DNA of 64,000 bases from Xiheimicrobium sp033763395 (GTDB lineage Bacteria; Myxococcota; Myxococcia; Myxococcales; Myxococcaceae): NCBI GenBank assembly GCA_033763395.1, contig JANRKQ010000129.1, positions 76,886 through 140,885 on the forward strand, read 5' to 3'. Below, piece after piece: positions 1-8,045 of the stretch (position 1 is the stretch's first letter; each line of letters opens with the position of its first letter). The translations under genes and the position numbers were made by a program. The notes beneath the pieces are model-generated. The model searched no databases. It saw only the letters and a list, made by a program, of their open reading frames with translations, and was not told where the DNA came from.

Positions 1-479
1 ATGGGGACGAAGGTGCGTGTCCGCCGCGGCGACCAGTCGTGAATGAGGCGCGCCGCGAGCTCCTTGCCGGTGCCGGTCTCGCCCGTCAGCAGCACCGGCA
101 TCGACGTCTGGGCCGCCTGGTGCAGTCGGCGCAGGAGGCGCTGCATCGCGGCGGACTCGGCGACGACGTGGCGGGGCGGCGTCAGCGGCGCGTCGGGCTG
201 GGTGACGTCCTCGAGGCGCGCGAGGAGCCGGCGCTCCCAGTCCTTCGTCGTCGGAAAGACGTCGAGCGCCCCGCGCTCCAGGGCCTGACGAAGCGTCTCG
301 GCGCTCGGCGCGGCCGACGGGAGCCACAGCCACGCGGGGCCCGGTGCCCGCAGCGGCGGCGTCTTCGTGCGCTGCACCACCACGTCCGGGCTCACCTCGT
401 CGAGCCGCCAGCCGGCGCGTGCGAGGGCCCCCATGAGGTGAGGCGCGGGCGGGTCACCGACGAAGCGCAGTCGAGGCAT
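1..479 (-). CDS. Sigma-54 enhancer-binding transcriptional activator, N-terminal part
   Basis: The gene starts at an ATG (complement of 477-479) and runs off the left edge, leaving 159 codons. Residues 1-90 look like a degenerate response-regulator receiver: alternating beta strands and helices, ending in ALDVFPTTKDW, but I see no obvious phospho-acceptor Asp or acidic pocket. Residues 100-159 begin an AAA+ sigma-54 interaction domain, with the Walker A motif GETGTGKE at 133-140 and the following ELAARLIHDWSPR typical of the family. The GAFTGA loop, Walker B and DNA-binding domain lie outside the window. The gene is divergent from the SPFH gene at 630 and shares an intergenic region with a long palindrome and a sigma-54 promoter, so that gene is the likely target. 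Family certain; signal sensed unknown. Confidence 0.88.
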   Translation of the reverse strand, partial: MPRLRFVGDPPAPHLMGALARAGWRLDEVSPDVVVQRTKTPPLRAPGPAWLWLPSAAPSAETLRQALERGALDVFPTTKDWERRLLARLEDVTQPDAPLTPPRHVVAESAAMQRLLRRLHQAAQTSMPVLLTGETGTGKELAARLIHDWSPRRTRTFVP

Positions 480-501
480 GCCGACACTCGAGCACAGGAA
501 G

Positions 502-534
502 CGATTTGAGTCGTGTTGAACACGATTGAAATCG
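502..534. promoter_or_regulatory. Long palindrome, likely upstream activating site for the sigma-54 activator
   Basis: An inverted repeat is centred on base 518. The core arms TCGTGTT (511-517) and AACACGA (519-525) are perfect complements around one G. Three bases out on each side come perfect outer arms CGATTT (502-507) and AAATCG (529-534). In all, 14 of 16 base pairs match. Its centre lies about 87 bases upstream of the start expected from the -24/-12 promoter at 579-594, the usual distance for an enhancer-binding-protein site. Binding by the adjacent activator is inferred from position. Confidence 0.7.
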
Positions 535-578
535 TCACGTCGTTCGCGCGGCGTCAACCATCCCGCGCCTTTGCGCCG

Positions 579-594
579 TGGCGCGAGGGCTGCA
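579..594 (+). promoter_or_regulatory. Sigma-54 (-24/-12) promoter of the SPFH gene
   Basis: TGGCGCGAGGGCTGCA matches the sigma-54 consensus TGGCACGNNNNTTGCA at all but two defined positions. The invariant GG (580-581) and GC (592-593) have the required spacing of ten bases. Transcription would start near 605, leaving a leader of about 25 bases before the ATG at 630, with a GAGGAGG ribosome site (617-623). The divergent activator gene next door is what such a promoter needs. Confidence 0.75.
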
Positions 595-629
595 CCCTCG
601 CCGGTCAACTCGTTTCGAGGAGGCAGGTC

Positions 630-2489
630 ATGGAGACGGTCATGTGGTGGGGCGGACTCGGCGTGGTGCTCATCGGCGGGGCGACCCTGGGCGTCGTGTT
701 GCTGGGGTTGCACGTCATCGGCGCCCACGAGTCGGGGCTGGTGGTGCGGCGGTTCGGCAAGCCGCTCCCGCCGGGCCGGCTCATCGCGCTCGAGGGCGAG
801 GCCGGGTACCAGGCCGACCTCTTGCCTCCCGGCTGGCACTTCGGGCTCTGGCGGTGGCGCTATCAGGTGCGGCGTGTTCCATTGGTGGTGATTCCACCCG
901 GGCAGATCGGCCTCGTGGTGGCGGCCGACGGTGACGCGACGCCCGCCGAGAACATTCTCGGGCACGAGGTCGAGTGTGACGACTTCCAGAACGCGCGCGC
1001 GTTCCTCCTCAACGGCGGTGAGCGCGGCCGGCAGCTCGGCTTCCTGCGCGCGGGCACCTACCGCATCAACCCGGCGCTGTTTCAGGTCGTGACCGCCGCC
1101 ACCGCGGGCCGCTTCGGCATGCACCCCTCGGAGCTCGGGGTCTTCGACGTGCCCGCGGACCAGGTGGGCATCGTCTCGACGCTCGATGGGCGCCCCATCG
1201 CGTCGGGCGACCTCGCGGCGGCGGTCGTCGAGGGCCACGACAACTTCCAGCGCGGGCAGGCCTTCATCGACGCGGGCGGCGGGCGCGGGCTGCAGGAGCA
1301 GGTGCTGCTGGCCGGCTCGTGGAACCTGAACCCCTGGTTCGTGCGCGTCGACCTGGTGCCGATGACCGAGATCCCCATCGGCTTCGTGGGCGTGGTGGTG
1401 AGCTACGTCGGCCGCGAGCACGTCGATCTGTCGGGAGAGGACTTCACGCACGGCGACCTCGTCGAGAAGGGCCGCAAGGGCGTGTGGATCGACGCGCTGC
1501 TGCCTGGCCGGCACCCCATCAACAGCCGGGTCATGAAGGTCGAGCTGGTGCCGACGACGAACATCGTCCTCAACTGGTCGCAGCGCATCGAGCAGCACCA
1601 GTATGACGCCAAGCTCGGCGCGGTGACGGTGCGCTCGAAAGACGGCTTCAGCTTCACGCTCGACGTGTCGCAGATCATCCACATCGGCATGCGCCAGGCG
1701 CCGCGGGTCATCTCGCGCGTGGGCTCGATGCAGAACCTGGTCGACCACGTGCTGCAGCCCACCGTGGCCAACTACTTCCGCAACTCGGCGCAGGAGGTGA
1801 CGGTGCTCGAGTTCCTCTCGGCGCGCAGCCAGCGGCAGGCCGAGGCCTACGCGGCCATTCGGCAGGCGCTCGCGGCGTACGACATCGAGTGCATCGACAC
1901 CCTCATCGGCGACATCCAGCCGCCGGCCGAGCTGATGAAGACGCAGACCGACCGGAAGATCGCCGAGGAGCTGCAGCGCACCTACGAGGTCCAGCGCGAG
2001 GCGCAGACGCGGCGCCAGCAGCTCGAGCGCGAGACGGCGATCGCGAACATGCAGGCCGAGGTGGTGCGCAGCGAACAGATGGTGGCCATCAGCCAGAAGA
2101 ACGCGCTCGCCATGGAAGAGACGGCGCGCGGCGATGCGGCGCGGGTGAAGCTCGCCGCCGAGGCCGAAGCGACGTCGATGCGGCTCAAGGCGCAGGCCCA
2201 GGCCGAAGGCACGAAGCTCTCGGGCGAGGCCGAGGCGCACGCGACGAAGGCGACCGGGCTGGCGCGCGCCGAGGCGTACCGGGAAGGCGTGCAGGCGATG
2301 GGTCGCGAAGGCTACGTGGCGCTCCAGGTGGCGGGCACGCTGGGCGAGCACCACGTGAAGGTGGTGCCCGACATCGCGGTGGGCGGTGAGGGCGGCGGGC
2401 TGGCGCAGGCGCTCGTGGGCACGATGCTGCGAAGCCAGCTCGCGCCGAAGCCTCAGCGGCTCGCGCCCAACGGCCACGTCAGGGACTGA
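630..2489 (+). CDS. Membrane-anchored SPFH/band 7 (flotillin-like) protein with tandem beta modules
   Basis: A 619-residue protein. The ATG at 630 is chosen because GAGGAGG lies just upstream; a longer frame from 513 would cover the promoter. Residues 6-29 form one membrane segment. Four related beta modules follow (about 33-85, 88-155, 174-240, 247-305), each opening with a pattern like IPPGQIGLV, VPADQVGIV or IPIGFVGVV and closing with L-x-G-x-x-x-x-N-P. The SPFH core is about 311-430, and a long Ala/Glu/Arg-rich coiled coil covers about 430-550. SPFH proteins oligomerise on membranes and are often tied to envelope stress. No NfeD-type partner is next to it. A sigma-54 promoter and the divergent activator suggest induction on demand, as for PspA/PspF; that parallel is inference. 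Confidence 0.85.
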   Translation: METVMWWGGLGVVLIGGATLGVVLLGLHVIGAHESGLVVRRFGKPLPPGRLIALEGEAGYQADLLPPGWHFGLWRWRYQVRRVPLVVIPPGQIGLVVAADGDATPAENILGHEVECDDFQNARAFLLNGGERGRQLGFLRAGTYRINPALFQVVTAATAGRFGMHPSELGVFDVPADQVGIVSTLDGRPIASGDLAAAVVEGHDNFQRGQAFIDAGGGRGLQEQVLLAGSWNLNPWFVRVDLVPMTEIPIGFVGVVVSYVGREHVDLSGEDFTHGDLVEKGRKGVWIDALLPGRHPINSRVMKVELVPTTNIVLNWSQRIEQHQYDAKLGAVTVRSKDGFSFTLDVSQIIHIGMRQAPRVISRVGSMQNLVDHVLQPTVANYFRNSAQEVTVLEFLSARSQRQAEAYAAIRQALAAYDIECIDTLIGDIQPPAELMKTQTDRKIAEELQRTYEVQREAQTRRQQLERETAIANMQAEVVRSEQMVAISQKNALAMEETARGDAARVKLAAEAEATSMRLKAQAQAEGTKLSGEAEAHATKATGLARAEAYREGVQAMGREGYVALQVAGTLGEHHVKVVPDIAVGGEGGGLAQALVGTMLRSQLAPKPQRLAPNGHVRD

Positions 2490-2492
2490 GCG

Positions 2493-3467
2493 TCACGCCT
2501 TCCCGAGCACCATGGCCAGCAGCGCCATGCGCACGAAGAGGCCGTATTCCATCTGCCGGAAGTAGGCAGCCCGCGGGTCGGCGTCCACCTCGGTGGCGAT
2601 CTCTCCGACCCGCGGGAGCGGGTGCATGAGGGCCATCTTCGGCTTCGCCGCCTTCATCGTCTCGGGGGTGATGACGAAGGCGTGCTTGAGCGACTCGTAG
2701 AGCGCGAGGTCTTCGAAGCGCTCCTTCTGCACGCGGGTGACGTAGAGCACGTCGGTCTGCGGGAGCACGGCGTCGAGGCGGGTGTGCTCCGAGTACTTCA
2801 CCGCCCGGCGCGAGAGCTCGGCCGTCACCTTCTCGGGCATGGTGAGCTGCGCGGGTGACACGAAGTTGAGCGTGACGTCGAAGAGCGACAGCAGCCGCGA
2901 CAGCGAGTGCACCGTGCGGCCGAACTTGAGGTCGCCCAGCATGGTGACGGTGAGGCCGTCGACGTGGCCGAGCTCTTCGACGATGGTGAAGAGGTCGAGC
3001 AGCGCCTGGGTGGGGTGCTCTCCGGGGCCGTCGCCGGCGTTGATGATGGGCTTACGGGCCGCCGCCGCCGCCTGGGCCGCCGCGCCGAGCTCCGGGTGCC
3101 GCAAGACGATGACGTCGGCGTAGCACTCGAGCGTACGCACGGTGTCTGGGAGCGACTCGCCCTTCGACACCGACGAGTACCGCACCTCGCTGATGGGAAT
3201 GACGCTGCCGCCCAGCCGCTGCATCGCCGCCATGAAGGACGACTGCGTGCGCGTCGACGGCTCGTAGAAGAGGTTCGCGAGGATCTTCCCCTTGAGCAGG
3301 TCGATGGTGCCGACATGCTGCACCATCGTGCGCATCGCCTCGGCGACGCCGAAGATGTACTCGAGGTCGTCGCGCGAGAACTGCGACACCGAGAGAATGT
3401 CGTGGCCGTAGAAGCGGCCCGTGCGTTGGTCGCCGAGCGGCAGGTGCGCTGAAGGAGAGGGCGTCAT
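2493..3467 (-). CDS. pyrB: Aspartate carbamoyltransferase catalytic subunit
   Basis: This 324-residue enzyme condenses carbamoyl phosphate with aspartate in the first committed step of pyrimidine synthesis, in the cytoplasm. Diagnostic motifs are present: FYEPSTRT (67-74) for carbamoyl phosphate, SKGES near 101-105, RHPE (123-126), GEHPTQ (149-154) and a C-terminal HPLPR loop. Length fits the family. Its stop lies three bases from the stop of the convergent SPFH gene. The TPR gene at 3523-3843 lies upstream on the same strand, 55 bases away, and may share its transcript. No pyrI, pyrC or pyrR is adjacent, so it is not in a pyrimidine operon here. Start at the ATG complementing 3465-3467. Confidence 0.95.
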   Translation of the reverse strand: MTPSPSAHLPLGDQRTGRFYGHDILSVSQFSRDDLEYIFGVAEAMRTMVQHVGTIDLLKGKILANLFYEPSTRTQSSFMAAMQRLGGSVIPISEVRYSSVSKGESLPDTVRTLECYADVIVLRHPELGAAAQAAAAARKPIINAGDGPGEHPTQALLDLFTIVEELGHVDGLTVTMLGDLKFGRTVHSLSRLLSLFDVTLNFVSPAQLTMPEKVTAELSRRAVKYSEHTRLDAVLPQTDVLYVTRVQKERFEDLALYESLKHAFVITPETMKAAKPKMALMHPLPRVGEIATEVDADPRAAYFRQMEYGLFVRMALLAMVLGKA

Positions 3468-3522
3468 GGCAGAGAGCGCTTCCTTGCCCCTCGCGTGAAC
3501 GCTGGCAAGCGACGACTTGGCG

Positions 3523-3843
3523 TCAGAAGTCGTCGAGGTCGCGCAGGCGCTGGTCGAGGTCGGCCTGAAGGCTCATGTCGCGTCGGGCGTGTGGCGTCTC
3601 GAGGGCGCGCTGCCAGGTCTGCTTCGCGTCGTCCTTCTTCCCGAGGCCCACCTGTGCGTCACCGAGCGCGACCCACGCGGCGGAATAGTTGGGGTCGAGC
3701 CGCACGGCCTCGGCCAGGGCCTTGACGCTCTCGGCCCAGCGCTGCTCGTCGAGGTACAGCCGGCCGAGCGAGAAGAAGCCCATGGGCGAGTCGGGGAACT
3801 CGCGCGTCATCTCGAGGAACATCTGCTCACGGTCGCTGGGCAT
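3523..3843 (-). CDS. Small TPR-repeat protein
   Basis: A 106-residue soluble protein made almost wholly of tetratricopeptide helices. The segment PMGFFSLGRLYLDEQRW and the next one, PNYSAAWVALGDAQVGLGKK, keep the W/L-G-Y-A-P spacing of TPRs, giving about two and a half repeats. There is no signal peptide or membrane segment. TPRs mediate protein-protein contacts, and the partner cannot be read from the sequence. It lies upstream of pyrB on the same strand with a 55-base gap, so co-transcription is possible, though no functional link is evident. Confidence 0.75.
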   Translation of the reverse strand: MPSDREQMFLEMTREFPDSPMGFFSLGRLYLDEQRWAESVKALAEAVRLDPNYSAAWVALGDAQVGLGKKDDAKQTWQRALETPHARRDMSLQADLDQRLRDLDDF

Positions 3844-4035
3844 GGAGCGGCGCTCTACTCCAGGCGAGGGCGCGTCGTCATCGAAGCGGCAGCAGCACCG
3901 TGCCCCTCATCGTCGAGCGCGCCGAAGTCCTTCGTCCCGGGCGCGGGGGGACTGGACGTTGGCGCCTCGGCGATATCGCGCCATCACCGAGTGACGGGTG
4001 CACCGCGCGAGGCGACCGACTACATCGTGCTGTTG

Positions 4036-4671
4036 ATGCGCCTCGTCCTCCTCGCCGCGCTCGCGCTCTGCGCTTGCCGCAAAGAAACGCCTCCGACTCC
4101 GTCAGCCGCACCAGCGCCGTCCCCCGTGAAGGGGCCGAGCCCGACCGAGGTCGCTCGACCTGGCGCCTACCATGCCGTTCAGTGCGGCGACGTCACCGCC
4201 GTCTTTCAGGGGAGCGCCGACGACCTGAAGGAGCTCGCGGTCGACGGCAAGGCGGTGCCGAAGACGTACGGCGTCCGCTCGCTCTCGTTCGTGTTCGCCG
4301 ATGGTCGCGAGGTGCCCTTCACGCCACGCGGCGAGCTGGCCTTCTCGGACTGGAGCTTCGACGTCTTCTCGCCCGACTGCGCGCGCGTCGCGCTCCTGGA
4401 AGACCGATATGGCCCGTACGCCGTGCGGCTCACGAAGGACCTGGCCGCGAAGCCGCGCGAGTTCAAGGCGCCCGGTGAGACGGCCTCGGTGCATGGCAGC
4501 TGGCGGTGGACGGGGCCGTCGTCGTTCGAGTTCGTCGCGAGCTGTTGTGGCGGCGCGCGGGTCTACGCCGCAGACACCGAGGCCGGCACGCCGCTACGTG
4601 AGGTCTTCACCGCCGAGCGGGCGCCATCCGGTGTCCGGCCGACGGCCACGGGCTGGGAGGTCGCTCCATGA
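4036..4671 (+). CDS. Putative lipoprotein of unknown function
   Basis: A 211-residue protein starting at ATG 4036; the frame is open further upstream but without a credible start. Residues 1-15 are a short lipoprotein signal ending in LCAC, with Cys15 the likely lipidated residue. A Pro/Ala/Ser/Thr linker follows to about residue 42. The rest looks like a single secreted beta-rich domain, with pairs of Cys (QCGDV, SPDCAR, ASCCGGA). I do not recognise the family. The stop overlaps the proA start by four bases (ATGA), so the two are translationally coupled, although a biochemical link to proline synthesis is unlikely. Confidence 0.6.
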   Translation: MRLVLLAALALCACRKETPPTPSAAPAPSPVKGPSPTEVARPGAYHAVQCGDVTAVFQGSADDLKELAVDGKAVPKTYGVRSLSFVFADGREVPFTPRGELAFSDWSFDVFSPDCARVALLEDRYGPYAVRLTKDLAAKPREFKAPGETASVHGSWRWTGPSSFEFVASCCGGARVYAADTEAGTPLREVFTAERAPSGVRPTATGWEVAP

Positions 4672-5936
4672 CGACGACGCTCGACACCATGCGCGCGTTC
4701 GCCCGGCGCGCGAAGGACGCGGCGCGGGTGATGGCGAGCGCGACCACCGCGCAGAAGAACGAGGCCCTGTTCGCCATCGCGAAGGCGCTGCGGCAGGCGA
4801 CGCCGGGCATCCTCGAGGCGAACGCGCTCGACCTCGCCGATGCGAAGGCGGCCGGAAAGAACGCCGCGTTCGTCGACCGGCTCCTGCTCGACTCGGCGCG
4901 CGTCGAGGCCATGGCGAAGGCGGTCGAAGCGGTCGCAGCGCTCGAGGACCCCATCGGTGAGGTGACGTCGAGCTGGCGTCGGCCGAACGGGCTCGAGGTG
5001 CGCAAGGTGCGCCTGCCGTTGGGCGTCGTGCTGATGATCTACGAGTCGCGCCCGAACGTGACGAGCGACGCCGCGGCGCTGTGCCTCAAGAGCGGGAACG
5101 TGGCGATGCTGCGCGGAGGCTCCGAGGCGTTTCGTTCGAGCCGGGCCATCGCCGACGCCGTCACGCAGGGGGTGGAACGCGCAGGGCTCCCGAAGGACGC
5201 GGTGCTGCTGGTGCCCGACACCAGCCGGGAGTCGATGCTGGCGCTGCTGACGCTCGATGGGCTCATCGACCTGTGCATTCCGCGCGGCGGCGAGGGGCTC
5301 ATTCGGTTCGTCGCCGAGAACGCGCGGGTGCCGGTGGTGAAGCACTACCAGGGCGTGTGTCACGTCTACGTGCACGGCGACGCCGACCTCGCGATGGCCG
5401 AGCGCATCGTGGTGAACGCGAAGGCCTCGCGCCCGGGCGTCTGCAACGCGATGGAGTGCCTGTTGGTCGACGCGGCCGTGGCGGAGCGGGCGCTCCCGCA
5501 GCTCTCGCGCGCCCTGGTGGCGAAGCAGGTCGAGCTGCGCGGGTGTGCCGAGACCGTGCGAATCCTCCGCGCCGCGGGCGTGCCGGTGAACGCGGCCAGT
5601 GACGGGGACTTCGGCCACGAGTTCCTCGACCTCATCGCCGCGGTGAAGGTGGTGCCGGGGCTCGACGGAGCGCTCGACCACATCGCGAAGTACGGCAGCG
5701 AGCACACCGAGGCCATCGTCACGGCGTCGCGCGACGCCGCCCGGCGCTTCACGCGCGAGGTCTGCGCCTCGGCGGTGGTGGTGAACGCGTCGACCCGCTT
5801 CAACGACGGCGGCGAACTGGGCCTCGGCGCCGAGGTGGGCATCAGCACCTCGCGGCTGCACGCGTTCGGCCCGATGGGGCTGAAGGAGCTGACGGCCCAG
5901 AAGTTCGTGGTCGAAGGCGACGGCCAGGTGCGCTGA
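4668..5936 (+). CDS. proA: Glutamate-5-semialdehyde dehydrogenase (gamma-glutamyl phosphate reductase)
   Basis: A 422-residue cytoplasmic enzyme that reduces gamma-glutamyl phosphate to glutamate-5-semialdehyde with NADPH, the second step of proline synthesis. The aldehyde-dehydrogenase fold is clear. The catalytic Cys is Cys259 in RPGVCNAMECLL, and the family motifs LGVVLMIYESRPNVT (118-132) and LKSGNVAMLRGG (140-151) are intact. Length is normal. It starts inside the stop of the preceding lipoprotein gene. proB is not adjacent, so the kinase step must be encoded elsewhere. In many bacteria proA lies near nadD and rsfS; here rsfS is 8 kb downstream with unrelated genes between. Confidence 0.96.
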   Translation: MTTTLDTMRAFARRAKDAARVMASATTAQKNEALFAIAKALRQATPGILEANALDLADAKAAGKNAAFVDRLLLDSARVEAMAKAVEAVAALEDPIGEVTSSWRRPNGLEVRKVRLPLGVVLMIYESRPNVTSDAAALCLKSGNVAMLRGGSEAFRSSRAIADAVTQGVERAGLPKDAVLLVPDTSRESMLALLTLDGLIDLCIPRGGEGLIRFVAENARVPVVKHYQGVCHVYVHGDADLAMAERIVVNAKASRPGVCNAMECLLVDAAVAERALPQLSRALVAKQVELRGCAETVRILRAAGVPVNAASDGDFGHEFLDLIAAVKVVPGLDGALDHIAKYGSEHTEAIVTASRDAARRFTREVCASAVVVNASTRFNDGGELGLGAEVGISTSRLHAFGPMGLKELTAQKFVVEGDGQVR

Positions 5937-6105
5937 AACGGGCGGCGCCAGCAGTCTTCCGCGATGTTCACCGTGGTAGGAGTTGACCGAGCCCACGTGT
6001 CGCCGAGCGCCGCGCGTGGTTCGGAGAGCAGGCGAGGTGAGTGCTCGCTCCAGGTGAGCGGTGGTGAGGGTGCGTCTGAACAGCGATTCTGGGAAGCTGC
6101 GACCG

Positions 6106-6933
6106 ATGCATCGCCTGTGGCTGGTCGCCTTGGTGTCGACCTCCGCCCTCGCAGCGGATCCCGAGAGTCCTGCCCCGTGGCGGGCGGAGGTATCGCTCAC
6201 GCCCTTCACGACGCAGCTCAACGGCCTGTGGGTGCAGCACCACGGCAGCGGGCTGCAGCTCGCCGTCGCCGTCTCGAGTCGTTTCCGGTTGCTCGCGGGC
6301 GTCACCCACCACTGGAGCGCCGGCGGGAGCGGGTTCCGGACCGACTTCCAGGACAACTTGCGGGTCGATGTGCAGCAATACCCGACGAAGCTGCTCGCGA
6401 AGACGGTCCTGCTCGTTGGCACGGAGTCGGTCCTCGCACGAGGTTCGGTCGCCCCGCTGCGCGCTCCTCACCGCTTCGAACTCGTCTTTCAGGGGCTCAT
6501 CGGTGCCACTTCGTCGAGCGTCGAGCTCAAGCCAGAAAATGCGCGCCAGGACGGCAGCCTGAGCCCACCCACGTTCGGAGAGGCAGGCCTGCGCTTCACC
6601 GCAGGTGCCGGCATCGGCTTTCGGTTCGAGTTCCTCGAGCGCTTCTCGCTCCGCGCCGAGGTGCGCTCCGTCCTCTTCTCGGACCGGATTTCCCGAGTGA
6701 ACGGCTGCGACGCCTCGGACCTGCGCGCGATGGACGGTGCGCTGAGGGCTGGCCAGCCCGTCACCACCGCCGCGGTGAGCGCTGGGTGTGAGGTCGGTCG
6801 TTTCGACGGTGTGAACGCAGACGGACTCCGCAGAAGCAACGACGTTCCCCTCGCGCTCGGCGTCGTGCGGAGCCCGTCGTCAGAGTGGACCGCCCTCATC
6901 TCGGGCCAGCTCTCGTTCGGCGTCACCTTCTGA
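6106..6933 (+). CDS. Outer-membrane beta-barrel protein
   Basis: 275 residues from ATG 6106; the frame is open back to a GTG at 6061, but 6106 gives a proper signal peptide (MHRLWLVALVSTSALAAD, cleavage near residue 16). The mature part is rich in alternating hydrophobic residues, such as RFRLLAGVTHHW, RFELVFQGLIG, FRFEFLERFSLRAEVRSVLF, and ends in aromatic Phe (SGQLSFGVTF), the pattern of an outer-membrane barrel C-terminus. It resembles the many barrel proteins of myxobacteria. Cargo is unknown. It converges on the Spo0M-like gene at 7117. Confidence 0.7.
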   Translation: MHRLWLVALVSTSALAADPESPAPWRAEVSLTPFTTQLNGLWVQHHGSGLQLAVAVSSRFRLLAGVTHHWSAGGSGFRTDFQDNLRVDVQQYPTKLLAKTVLLVGTESVLARGSVAPLRAPHRFELVFQGLIGATSSSVELKPENARQDGSLSPPTFGEAGLRFTAGAGIGFRFEFLERFSLRAEVRSVLFSDRISRVNGCDASDLRAMDGALRAGQPVTTAAVSAGCEVGRFDGVNADGLRRSNDVPLALGVVRSPSSEWTALISGQLSFGVTF

Positions 6934-6975
6934 ATCACCTGTTGCGACCGAGAAACACCGCCACCGCGTGCCGAG

Positions 6976-7033
6976 CCCGCTCTGCCTCGCGCTGGTCGGC
7001 GATGCAGCTCTCGCGACGTGAGGTCAGAGCGGG
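6976..7033. terminator. Possible bidirectional terminator hairpin between convergent genes
   Basis: Perfect nine-base arms CCCGCTCTG (6976-6984) and CAGAGCGGG (7025-7033) bracket 40 bases. The site lies between the convergent genes ending at 6933 and 7117. The loop is long and there is no T-tract, so this is a weak call. Confidence 0.3.
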
Positions 7034-7116
7034 AATCAGCGGTTGGCGTCGGCGAAGACGCCTCGGAAGCTGGTGACGACGGTGTTGCGAGGAGCTCGCC
7101 AGCCTGCGCCTCGCCC

Positions 7117-8016
7117 TCACCTGGGCAGGAAGGGCTGCGTCAGCGCCACCCACGCGTTGCCGAGCGGCCGCGACAACAGCACTGCGCCTGGTTGGTGCGC
7201 CACCAGCTCCTCGGCCCACGCTCGGCCCTCCTCGAGCCCGCCCTCACGCTGATCCTCGGTCTCGTGCGGGAGCCGCTGGAGCGCCGACTCCTTCGGAATG
7301 TTCGGGTTGGTGTGCGCCCGGTGCAGGCCGTCGGGGCGAACGGAGCACACGACCGCGATGGGGCTGTGGGCCACCGTCAACCCAGCGGCGTTCTGCCAGA
7401 ACGCGAACCAGCGGTTCGAGGCGTTCGAGACCCACACCCGTGAGGCGCCGAGCTCCGCGAGCCGCTCATCGAAGGCCGCGGTTCCCAGTCCCGTCACCGG
7501 AGCCAGGGGCGCCACGGCGAGCGGCAGGTGAAGGAGGGGAACGGTGGCGAACGGGTCGGGCGCTCCGGGAATGTCGGCCCCGACGAAGAGCTCACATCGC
7601 TTCCCCAGCGGCGCCGACGTGAAGGGCAGGGGCCCGTCTCCGCGCCACTGGCGCTCTTCGTCGTCGCCCAGCATCAGCGCGGCGTAGTCCTCCGCGCTCG
7701 GGAACAAGTCCTGCGTCGGGAGCGCCTTGAGCGCCAACTCGAAGGTGCGCGTCGACCCCGGGGCGATGTCGGCCGAGAGGCGCGGCACCGCCAGGTCGAC
7801 CCGCGTGTCGGGCGGCGTGTTCTGCTCGAACGCAGACGTCTTGTGGTTGATGACGAACTGCACGTCGAGCTTCGTGAGCTTCTGCTGGTGCGCGCCTCCC
7901 TTCAGCGTCACCTTCGCGACGAACGGCTGCTCGCTCGTCACCGCGTACGGCGCTTCGAGCGTGACCGACGTGTTTCCGATTCCAACCGAGGCCTTGAGCT
8001 TGTCGAAGAATCCCAT
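7117..8016 (-). CDS. Spo0M-like (arrestin-fold) protein with a C-terminal extension
   Basis: A 299-residue cytoplasmic protein. The opening MGFFDKLKASVGIG and the following beta-strand segments (SVTLEAPYAVTSEQPFVAKV) match the SpoOM family, whose Bacillus member controls sporulation by an unclear mechanism through an arrestin-like fold. Residues 1 to about 150 fit this fold. The rest, about 150-299, is not part of the usual family and holds an unassigned domain (RVWVSNASNRWFAFWQNAAG). A GGAGAAAA ribosome site precedes the ATG. It lies 29 bases downstream of the lipoprotein gene at 8046 and is probably co-transcribed. A role in fruiting or development is tempting but unproven. Confidence 0.55.
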   Translation of the reverse strand: MGFFDKLKASVGIGNTSVTLEAPYAVTSEQPFVAKVTLKGGAHQQKLTKLDVQFVINHKTSAFEQNTPPDTRVDLAVPRLSADIAPGSTRTFELALKALPTQDLFPSAEDYAALMLGDDEERQWRGDGPLPFTSAPLGKRCELFVGADIPGAPDPFATVPLLHLPLAVAPLAPVTGLGTAAFDERLAELGASRVWVSNASNRWFAFWQNAAGLTVAHSPIAVVCSVRPDGLHRAHTNPNIPKESALQRLPHETEDQREGGLEEGRAWAEELVAHQPGAVLLSRPLGNAWVALTQPFLPR

Positions 8017-8045
8017 GACGTTTTTCTCCAGAAGAGGGTGAGGGT

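Noticed and set aside
4563..6422. A 619-codon minus-strand reading frame opposite proA
   Set aside because: Arg/His-rich, no recognisable domain and antisense to a clear enzyme; a product of third-position GC bias.
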